From contig JANQLT010000125.1 in NCBI GenBank assembly GCA_028280455.1, positions 1 through 52,418 on the forward strand: a stretch of 52,418 nucleotides of DNA, given 5' to 3'. A program made the position numbers and the translations under genes. This DNA comes from Kiloniellales bacterium (lineage in GTDB: Bacteria; Pseudomonadota; Alphaproteobacteria; Kiloniellales; JAKSDN01). Positions 23,444 through 30,624 of the stretch are shown here, one piece after another. The notes below the pieces were generated by a model. The model saw nothing but the letters and a program-made list of their open reading frames with translations, was not told the origin of the DNA and made no database searches. Within the stretch, counting starts at the first letter, position 1; every line of letters begins with the position of its first letter.

Positions 23444-24564
23444 TCGTGTCGGAGTACCTCGATCTCCTCCGAGGTCGGCTGCTGCCGGAGCTGAAACATG
23501 ATCCGGAACGGTTCTTGCGAACCGTGGTGGGCCTAATGAAAAGGCGAGGCAACGAAGACCTCAGGAGGATCGCGGAACAGATAGAGCGATGTCTGAATGG
23601 AGGGCCTCGATGCCACAAGGTGGTGTGCCCAAAATGTGGGGTCTATCAGGGTTCGCGTAGGAAGCGCTCAGGCTGGGCTGCGCGTCAGGGAGGATCCCGC
23701 AGCATCCCGAAGCGCAATCCACACAGGCGCCCCCGAGATGCCGCTCTGAGAGCGTTTGGAGACCTCCCAGAGGAGCACATCGGGAACATCTGCATCCAAC
23801 TGGCGGTCGTCGATCACCTCGACGTTGTCGACCAGGTGATCGATCAAACGCAAGAGCACCTCCACCGATTTCTGGACAGGAAGCTCCCAGGTGCGAAGGC
23901 TCTGCTGTGGTTTGAATCAGTGCAACGACATGTCCGTCAGGTACCCCCGACGATCCTTCCAGATACTCGCTGGAAGCAGCGATACCGAGAGAGCGACTTG
24001 GTATGGCTCGTGCACGCGCACGGGCTCATTCACGTCGAGGGCTTGACGCCCAAGGAGATAGCAGACGCATTTCGGACAAACCCAAAGGGCTCACGGTCCA
24101 GATATTCAGGAGCCCGTCAGGTCCAAGTCCAGGCGATCAAGCACAACTATGATGGAGAAGGTCAAGACCGATGGGGGGTAGGTGGAGCTGCTGGGTACGC
24201 GGCTAAGGCCAGATGTGACCTCGCCGATGGAGCGGCCAACACTCACGCGGTCCTGGAGTGGGTCAGCTTGATGTTGGGGCTAGACAGGCGAAACAGGCGG
24301 ATGTTTCGTCATGGGCTGAACCGGAAGAAATCGGACATCCATAAGGAGCAGGCACAGGTCGTTGATGGACAGCATGAGAAGGTGAATGAGCCCGCAGGTG
24401 ATCAGATTCATGGGTTTATTGGAGAGAATGTTACTAACTGCGGAAACACAACCCATTCGCACTACAGCAGATTCGGGGTCAGTGTGTCCCGACCTGTGCA
24501 CGACGAGCTAGAATTCCGCACGGTTCGGTCAGGACTCGGCGCTCGCGGCCCTCCCGCCCGTTGA
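23440..24564 (+). CDS. Putative HUH-endonuclease (Rep/relaxase/transposase-like) protein
   Basis: A protein of 374 residues that I place in the HUH superfamily from the order of motifs, not from a named family. Four cysteines near residues 51-66 (C, CHKVVC, PKCG) could bind zinc. A strand NICIQLAVVD (residues 116-125) and helix precede ALLWFE, then WLVHAHGLIHVEG (residues 189-201), with His-Ala-His at 192-194 as the metal-binding HUH motif. AAGYAAKA gives a Tyr253 and Lys256 in the place of the catalytic Y-x-x-K motif. Such proteins nick DNA by a phosphotyrosine bond in rolling-circle replication or transposition. It starts at TTG 23440 or GTG 23446, coupled to the preceding gene. The C-terminal third (from about residue 300) is unrecognised. 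Confidence 0.6.
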   Translation: MIVSEYLDLLRGRLLPELKHDPERFLRTVVGLMKRRGNEDLRRIAEQIERCLNGGPRCHKVVCPKCGVYQGSRRKRSGWAARQGGSRSIPKRNPHRRPRDAALRAFGDLPEEHIGNICIQLAVVDHLDVVDQVIDQTQEHLHRFLDRKLPGAKALLWFESVQRHVRQVPPTILPDTRWKQRYRESDLVWLVHAHGLIHVEGLTPKEIADAFRTNPKGSRSRYSGARQVQVQAIKHNYDGEGQDRWGVGGAAGYAAKARCDLADGAANTHAVLEWVSLMLGLDRRNRRMFRHGLNRKKSDIHKEQAQVVDGQHEKVNEPAGDQIHGFIGENVTNCGNTTHSHYSRFGVSVSRPVHDELEFRTVRSGLGARGPPAR

Positions 24565-24894
24565 GGTCCCTAGCGGACCCGGTTTCTCGTCCACCAAAAC
24601 GTCCCGAACCGACAAGTGTTCACCGATCAGAGGGCTCCAAGGACGCCTAGCGCTGGAGGTGCGTCCTCAGTTCGACGGGGTCGATACCTAGCCTGTTACC
24701 GCTCTGGCGAGTACGAGGTTGAAGCGCAGTCCGGTTCTGGATCAAGCCGAGCGGCGCCATGTCCCGGCCCAGATGGGTATACCCAATCAACGCATCGCCG
24801 CGAGACACGATTCCTGTCGCAATAGGATAGAGGAAGGAGATTCGGGACACGACGGATCCCGGGTCTAGGCTCAAATGAGACAGTGGGAGATGAA
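24565..24894. other. Gap between HUH-type gene and serine recombinase
   Basis: There is no convincing gene in these 330 bp. The region just upstream of a resolvase gene is where a res or inversion site usually lies. Several short imperfect repeats are visible, but I cannot define a site. The ribosome site of the recombinase, GGGAG at 24885-24889, ends it. Confidence 0.3.
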
Positions 24895-25443
24895 ATGGCG
24901 AAATACGGATACGCGAGAGCATCGACCCCGGACCAGGATGTCGCGATCCAGGTCGAGGCGCTGAGGAAGGCGGGTTGCGTCGATGTCCGAACGGAGATCG
25001 CATCGGGGTCCCGCCGTGACGGTCGTCGCGAGCTCGACGTACTGATGACGTTCCTGCGGGAAAGTGATTGCCTCGTAGTGACGCGGATCGACAGACTGGC
25101 ACGCTCGATTCGGGACCTACAGAACATCGTCCATGATCTGTCCCAAAAAGGTGCGCGGCTGATGGCGACGGAGCAACCCATTGACACCAGGTCGGCTGCC
25201 GGAAAGGCTTTTCTGGACATGCTGGGCGTCTTCGCCGAGTTCGAGACTAACCTCCGCCGAGAGCGGCAAATGGAGGGGATCGCCAAGGCGAAGGCCCGCG
25301 GCGTCTATCGCGGACGGCGTCCGTCCATCGACGCAGAGGAGGTTTCCCGCCTGAAAGCCGACGGGCTCGGTGCAACCGCCATCGCCAAGAAGCTGGGGAT
25401 CGGTCGGGCCTCGGTGTACCGGGTACTCAGCGGCTCAGCGTAG
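24895..25443 (+). CDS. Serine recombinase, resolvase/invertase family
   Basis: A protein of 182 residues, the usual size of small serine recombinases (Tn3 resolvase/Hin). The N-terminal catalytic domain starts KYGYARASTPDQD, with the nucleophile at Ser10, and continues with VVTRIDRLARSIRDL and the E-helix AFLDMLGVFAEFETNLRRER. The C-terminal Hin-like helix-turn-helix is GATAIAKKLGIGRASVYRVL (residues 158-177). The ATG at 24895 has a well-spaced GGGAG. It could resolve cointegrates or invert a segment. It is convergent with the AlbA_2 gene. Confidence 0.92.
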   Translation: MAKYGYARASTPDQDVAIQVEALRKAGCVDVRTEIASGSRRDGRRELDVLMTFLRESDCLVVTRIDRLARSIRDLQNIVHDLSQKGARLMATEQPIDTRSAAGKAFLDMLGVFAEFETNLRRERQMEGIAKAKARGVYRGRRPSIDAEEVSRLKADGLGATAIAKKLGIGRASVYRVLSGSA

Positions 25444-25528
25444 ACCGTCGAAGCTCCGCACGCAGCTGGTCAATGATCTGGGTCTTCCTGGACAAGCTCA
25501 TCGGCAATATCGGCAACATCCGTACCGA

Positions 25529-26881
25529 CTAGAACCGGTGTGCCTGTAGTTGCGCGAGCTCCTGTTGTACGAGGTCGCGCGCTAAGTCATAGAAATCGAA
25601 TCGCTCGTAGAGCGGCCTGAGGTGCTGCCAGACGATCTCCACCAGGCTGTCGCGGATCCGTGCGCTTTCCACCGGCAGCTGAAGCGTGATCGAATCCTCG
25701 TCGCCGTTCCACCGATACTGGTCGTCGAAGAAGAACACTAACCGTGGTGACGCCCTCAGCCAACGGCCACGGAGGCCGGTCCATCCAGTGCGAAACAGGA
25801 TGCTAGAGTCCTCTCCAGCGAGCCGCAGAGCCATGTCTTGGGCATGTAGGAGGGACTCGCCCGTTCTCCAGATGGGATACACGAGGTTCATGAACTCTCC
25901 CGGCTCCTCTCCCTCGTGTTCGCGGCTGTCCTCCTGGTACCCGCGCAACTGGAAGAATAGGCCGTGTGGTGTCGCCCGCCAGAAATCTGACCTTGACGGC
26001 TGACGCACCCCGCCATCTAGCTGGCCCAGCCAGCACTCGATGCCGTCCCCTTGAGGAACGACCGGAATTCCTTCGCCGCCACGGGTGGGCCACGGCGGCC
26101 ATCCAGTGTGCCGGGCCCGTCCCTGCGCCATGATCTCCCGCAAGTCTCCAGCAGCTACGGGTGGATTCATCTCGGTGATCTGGTACGCCGCCCACCAATG
26201 GCCCAATGGGCAACGCGCGGCGCTCTCCTCCGGAAGCCGGTTTCGCTTGTCGCTCCAGCGCTCAAGGGATTCCTCGATCCAAGCGCCCAGCCGTGCCCAG
26301 CCGTCCTCAGGCGAAGCCAGAGGAGCGACCGGTGCTTCACCCGCGAGGATAAGCCGGATACCCTCCAGGAGATCGGCGCGGTTCTCTAGTGTGCATCGCC
26401 GAATGAGCCGATCCCATTCTTGGCCGGACTGCGGTGTCTCACTAGCAGGCCCTGGTCGGCGAGTGTAATAGGAATCCTTGGCAATTCCGGGCCCATCGCG
26501 TCTCGACCGAACCGGTACGCTTGGTCCCGGAACAACAATGATGGGGTATCGCAGACCCGTGTCCGGGTGTTCGGCAACTTCAAGCACGCAATGAAAAGTT
26601 GGTTCAGCGTAACGGCTGACAATGCCATTCACACGGTCCTGGTCGTAGACCCCCAAGCTCTCTGGACGACCCGGGGCTTCCTGGTAGGCCCCGTTGTCGT
26701 TGAGTTCAAGACCGAGAATGACGAAGCCGCCGCCGTGGTTCGCCAATGCGATGAGCGCCTTGGCCAGCACTGCCTTGTGGTCGCCGTCGTCGACCAGGTC
26801 GAGCCAATTCTTGATCTCCACATCGAGGTCTTCTCGTGGATCTCTCAGCAGGTCGCCGAGTCGGCGTTCGTCACCAGCCAT
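25529..26881 (-). CDS. Schlafen AlbA_2 domain protein
   Basis: A protein of 450 residues. Residues 15-140 match the AlbA_2 (Schlafen) domain: VEIKNWLDLVD, then AKALIALANHGGGFVILGLE, a central arginine/lysine surface and SYYTRRPGP. AlbA_2 proteins bind or process nucleic acid, and bacterial members are common in defence islands. The remaining two thirds, rich in tryptophan and acidic residues, are unrecognised and may sense or scaffold. It lies 139 bp downstream of the helicase gene on the same strand, at the end of the R-M cluster, and may have its own promoter. Confidence 0.75.
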   Translation of the reverse strand: MAGDERRLGDLLRDPREDLDVEIKNWLDLVDDGDHKAVLAKALIALANHGGGFVILGLELNDNGAYQEAPGRPESLGVYDQDRVNGIVSRYAEPTFHCVLEVAEHPDTGLRYPIIVVPGPSVPVRSRRDGPGIAKDSYYTRRPGPASETPQSGQEWDRLIRRCTLENRADLLEGIRLILAGEAPVAPLASPEDGWARLGAWIEESLERWSDKRNRLPEESAARCPLGHWWAAYQITEMNPPVAAGDLREIMAQGRARHTGWPPWPTRGGEGIPVVPQGDGIECWLGQLDGGVRQPSRSDFWRATPHGLFFQLRGYQEDSREHEGEEPGEFMNLVYPIWRTGESLLHAQDMALRLAGEDSSILFRTGWTGLRGRWLRASPRLVFFFDDQYRWNGDEDSITLQLPVESARIRDSLVEIVWQHLRPLYERFDFYDLARDLVQQELAQLQAHRF

Positions 26882-27020
26882 CAGGCCCTGTCCGCATGAG
26901 AATCATCATTGAACCCCTATCCCATCCTCACGCCATATCGGTCTGGTTACGATCAGTCACTGACAGTTCTGATACAGCTCATCGCTCCGAACAGGACATC
27001 CAACGGCCTGAGAAGCCCGC

Positions 27021-29132
27021 TCAGGCGGACAAGTCGTCCAGGAACTCCGAGGCTGGTTCCACGCCGGAGACCAACAGGTGGTCGCGGGCGCGGGTGCAGG
27101 CCACGTATAGCAGGTGCCGCTCCGTGTTGTAGACATCGTCGAGGTCCGAGGTGTCGGTAACCGCCTCGATCCGCGCCTGGAGCGGGAGAACCTCGTCGTC
27201 GCAGGCCATCACGGCCACGGCGCGGAACTCCAGTCCCTTGGCCTGGTGCATGGTACCTGTCGCAATTCGGCTCTCCGAGGCAGCGGTATCGTCGGAAAGC
27301 TCAATGGCAGTCAGATCGGCCGTTGTCACGGCGTCCCAGGCCCGTTTCAGTTGATCCGCTGATCGGACGAAGACACCAATCTCGTGGGGAAGAACGCCCT
27401 CCGCGACACGATCTTTTAGCCAGACTGCGACATGCTCCACCTCCTCACCCCGGCTGCCATAGACCTGCACCCTGGGAGGCGGGCCGTTGAACACCGAGAC
27501 CGTGCCACGGCGAGTCTCCTCGTTGCCGTCGACGTCGGTCATCGACCTCGGCAGCAGGCGATCCGCCTGGTCCCGGATCTGATGGGATGTCCGGTAATTG
27601 ATCCGGAGCGTGTGCGACCTGCCACGAATATCGATCCCGAGGGCTTTCCAGGAGAAGGGCTGCTGGAAGATCCGCTGACCCAGGTCGCCGGTGAAGAACA
27701 GTCCCTCCGGACTTCTCGATCCTACCCGGACCAGGAATTTGAGTTCGGGGATGCCAATGTCTTGCGCCTCGTCCAAGACCGCGTGATCGAAGGGCTGGAT
27801 ACCGCGAGACTCTACGAGAGCGCCAACCCGGGCGAACATCTCCGGCTCGGTGATTAGACCCCGCTGTCCCAATTCCTCCCGAAGCCCGGCGAAGATCGAC
27901 CACAGAGCCTCGCGCTGCTTTCCGCCAATGCGAGTCCTGCGTCCGAGGCGGGCAACGTCGCGGTAGTCCTCCCAGGTCACCAGCTGCCAGGCATCGACGA
28001 CGTTGTGCCATTCGGCCAGGAGGAAGCCCAAGCCGAACCTTGAACCGCCGACGGACTCCGAACCGCCGACGGACTCCGCCGCGGAGCTCAGCAGCTCCTG
28101 GATGAGCGATCCCGGTGCAATCTCGGGGCGGCCCAAGTGCTCGACATGGAGGTCGTAGCCGATCCCCGATATCGGCCCAACCTGTATGCGGTCCCGCACA
28201 GTGGGTTCATTGCCGACCAGAAAGTCGAGCTTACTCCTGAGGGCGTTCGCCAGGCCCTTGGAGAATGTTGTGAGGAGGACCTTGCCGGACGGGTGCCGTC
28301 GGGCCAGGAGGACGGCCCGGTGGAGAGCAACAACGGTCTTTCCGGTCCCGGCGGAGCCGGAAATCCGTGCAGGGCCGTTGAACGTCCGCTCCACGAACTC
28401 CCGCTGCGCCGGATGCAGGAAGACTGCCCACCGCTCCCAGGGATACTCCAGGGCGCGCTCAAGCTCGTCTACATTCGCCACGATGCGGAACCGGCGTTGC
28501 GCATCGGGATGGGCGAAAGTGTCCGTCAGGGACGGAATGGCTCTGGCCGGAGCCGGAGTTTCGCCCGCCGCTATGGAGACCAGTGCCTCCATGGCCTCCT
28601 CCGGGAGGTCTTCGCTGAGATCGAACAGACTGTCCTCGTCCGCCCTCCGCACCGCTTCCAGCCATTCTCTGGGAACTCCATGGGAAAGGAGCTCGTCGTC
28701 GGTCAGGTCCTGGAACAGGGCTGGCTTGGTGGACTCGGTCGGGACGGGCTCAGCCGGGTAAGCCGATACGGGCTGGAACTCGTCGCTTGTCGGTAGCTCG
28801 GACTCCTCACGCAGAGTCACCAGCTGCGCTGCGCCTGTCGCTGGGTGACGCTCAATCCTTCGCCGCTCCGCCCAGCGATAGGCATCGTCGTGGTGGTCAA
28901 CGTAGCAGAGGAGGAGGCTGGAGGCCGTCTTGTGGACAATCAGCCGAACATCCCGATTTACCCGCACCGACCAGAAGCTCGGATCCCTGCTCCGGTCAAC
29001 CCGGTGGAACTGAACGCCTGGGTTCGCCGGGTTGAGCTGGAGATCGAACGCCTTGGTCTTGACCGCCTTCTGCTCCTGCCCGGTCAGCTTGGCGAGGCTA
29101 CTGGTGAAGGTGTCGGCGATACGGAATTCCAT
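27021..29132 (-). CDS. RelE/ParE-like domain fused to UvrD-type helicase
   Basis: A protein of 703 residues with two parts. Residues 1-100 look like a RelE/ParE toxin fold (LTGQEQKAVKTKAFDLQ, then FWSVRVNRDVRLIV and YVDHHDDAYRWAERR). From about residue 240 it is a superfamily 1 helicase: HPAQREFVE (Q motif), the P-loop GSAGTGKT (259-266), VLDEAQDIG (about residue 450), INYRTSHQIRDQAD and GTMHQAKGLEFRAV, ending in the UvrD C-terminal ACTRARDHLLVSG. A linked RNase-like toxin and helicase suggest regulated cleavage or abortive defence, which is inference. It starts 10 bp after the DUF4145-like gene. Confidence 0.85.
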   Translation of the reverse strand: MEFRIADTFTSSLAKLTGQEQKAVKTKAFDLQLNPANPGVQFHRVDRSRDPSFWSVRVNRDVRLIVHKTASSLLLCYVDHHDDAYRWAERRRIERHPATGAAQLVTLREESELPTSDEFQPVSAYPAEPVPTESTKPALFQDLTDDELLSHGVPREWLEAVRRADEDSLFDLSEDLPEEAMEALVSIAAGETPAPARAIPSLTDTFAHPDAQRRFRIVANVDELERALEYPWERWAVFLHPAQREFVERTFNGPARISGSAGTGKTVVALHRAVLLARRHPSGKVLLTTFSKGLANALRSKLDFLVGNEPTVRDRIQVGPISGIGYDLHVEHLGRPEIAPGSLIQELLSSAAESVGGSESVGGSRFGLGFLLAEWHNVVDAWQLVTWEDYRDVARLGRRTRIGGKQREALWSIFAGLREELGQRGLITEPEMFARVGALVESRGIQPFDHAVLDEAQDIGIPELKFLVRVGSRSPEGLFFTGDLGQRIFQQPFSWKALGIDIRGRSHTLRINYRTSHQIRDQADRLLPRSMTDVDGNEETRRGTVSVFNGPPPRVQVYGSRGEEVEHVAVWLKDRVAEGVLPHEIGVFVRSADQLKRAWDAVTTADLTAIELSDDTAASESRIATGTMHQAKGLEFRAVAVMACDDEVLPLQARIEAVTDTSDLDDVYNTERHLLYVACTRARDHLLVSGVEPASEFLDDLSA

Positions 29133-29142
29133 GACCGCGTGC

Positions 29143-30147
29143 TCACTCAGTCGGCGCGCGCTCGATCAGGAACTTGATCGTCTTCAGGAAGTCCAAGATG
29201 GTTCGCTCGTCAGCCTCGGACATCCGGTTCCGGACCGAGTAGTTGTGCATGACCTGGTTGGCGCCGTCGCTGAGCCACTGGAGTCGCTTTCCCTGAACGA
29301 ACTCGTATCTCTCGTCTGCCAGGACTATGAGCTCACCAAGACCCTTGTCTCGAAGCCGCCCCTCCTTGTCCTTGTACTGGTGATCGAGGGCGTAGTGCTT
29401 CTTCAGCACCATCTCCAGTGCTGCTCTACAGGTCGCAGTGGCGGCGGCTGGAGCTCCAAACACGTAGGCGCGAACCGCATCGTCAATCAAATCGTACAGG
29501 GACCCTCGCTCGGTGCCGTGCGCATCCGAAACATGACCCGGCATGAAGATCATGGGGATGCTCCGCCAGCGGCGAAAGACGATCTCAACGTCGAGACCAA
29601 TCGTTCCGGTCAGGTAGTCGTAGGCCTCCAGGCCGATTTTGGAGGCATAGTGGATCGTGTCGCCATGCTCGTCAGCGCCTTCGGCATATGACTCCGTAGC
29701 CCAGAATGCCATTGGAAGCGCTTTGCCTCCATCATGTATGAGAGGGTCGAACCGATCCTCGTGGTCGGGATCTGGTTTCGTCAGTATGGGCGGTCTAGCT
29801 GGTGCTACGTCTTCGAGACCCTCGTCCTCTTCGCCGAGGTCCAGAACATCAAGCAGGTCTGGATAGATGCAATCTTCGAGGCGGCCTTCCCAGTTTTTCT
29901 TGTAGTCCTTGAAGGCCAACTCGAACCCTCTCGGCGCACGAGGATGGTACTTTTTGGGCGCGTGGAAGACCCGTCGCTCGAAATCCCCGAGCATCATGAA
30001 GCCATAGAGTTGTACGACGGCGGCCTTCAGGTCGTGGTGCTGGTCATAGAACGTGGTCACCCTCGATGGTTCGCCATGCGCAGCGGTTTTCACCGCATCG
30101 AAGAGCACGAGGAACTGCTCGAAGATGTTGGCCTGCGCACGTGTCAT
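29143..30147 (-). CDS. Hypothetical protein with DUF4145-like C-terminal domain
   Basis: A protein of 334 residues. The N-terminal third (helical, FEQFLVLFDAVKTA) and the acidic middle are unrecognised. From about residue 225 it resembles the DUF4145 domain: AAATATCRAALEMVLKKHYAL, then LGELIVLADERY and a conserved ANQVMHNYSVRN near the end. DUF4145 domains are often found with restriction enzymes and other defence genes, and are presumed adaptor or sensor modules. It is 9 bp from the 125-aa gene and 10 bp from the helicase, so it is tightly operonic. Confidence 0.65.
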   Translation of the reverse strand: MTRAQANIFEQFLVLFDAVKTAAHGEPSRVTTFYDQHHDLKAAVVQLYGFMMLGDFERRVFHAPKKYHPRAPRGFELAFKDYKKNWEGRLEDCIYPDLLDVLDLGEEDEGLEDVAPARPPILTKPDPDHEDRFDPLIHDGGKALPMAFWATESYAEGADEHGDTIHYASKIGLEAYDYLTGTIGLDVEIVFRRWRSIPMIFMPGHVSDAHGTERGSLYDLIDDAVRAYVFGAPAAATATCRAALEMVLKKHYALDHQYKDKEGRLRDKGLGELIVLADERYEFVQGKRLQWLSDGANQVMHNYSVRNRMSEADERTILDFLKTIKFLIERAPTE

Positions 30148-30156
30148 CCCACCGGC

Positions 30157-30534
30157 TCACTTTCGGGACCAGACCGCGTGGACCGCGTGGAGTTCGTTGA
30201 CCCAGCACTTGAGGATATTGCTCGTGTCCCGGCCCAGCGTCTTCGCCAGCTCGAAGAATCCCGGTCCCGGCTGCATGTCGCCGTCCTTGTGCACCACGAC
30301 GGCGGTCAGCATGCCGCGTCCGGCGGCATCCTCCTCGGTCGAGATCTCGCCGAGCATGTGAGCCAGACGCACGTCATTCGGCGCCAGGCGGACGCTCCTG
30401 ATCTCCTGAACGAGGTCAGAATAGGGGATCATCCCTCGCAGCTTGGCCCGCTCGACCATGGCGGCCCTGGCCTCGTCCTTGGCGGCCCCCCAATCCGACT
30501 CGGGGAAATCGTGTTTCAGGTCCTTCCGCAGCAT
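30157..30534 (-). CDS. Hypothetical protein, 125 aa, between methylase and DUF4145-like gene
   Basis: A compact cytosolic protein of 125 residues. It has a helical N-terminus (GAAKDEARAAMVERAKLRG), then SDLVQEIRSVRLAPND and LAHMLGEISTEEDAAGRG, then a beta segment MLTAVVVHKDGDMQPGPG and a final helix to SRK. The order resembles small accessory proteins placed beside type III-like methylase genes, but I cannot name a family. It starts 90 bp after the methylase stop and is followed after 9 bp by the next gene. An accessory role in the restriction-type cluster is inference. Confidence 0.6.
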   Translation of the reverse strand: MLRKDLKHDFPESDWGAAKDEARAAMVERAKLRGMIPYSDLVQEIRSVRLAPNDVRLAHMLGEISTEEDAAGRGMLTAVVVHKDGDMQPGPGFFELAKTLGRDTSNILKCWVNELHAVHAVWSRK

Positions 30535-30624
30535 CTCCGATTCCCCATAAGCCTTGCCGCCAAATCCGGCGTGCTGTTCACCGGCTTCGGAAGGCCCATC
30601 GCCTGCGTCCCGTCGATCTCGGGC

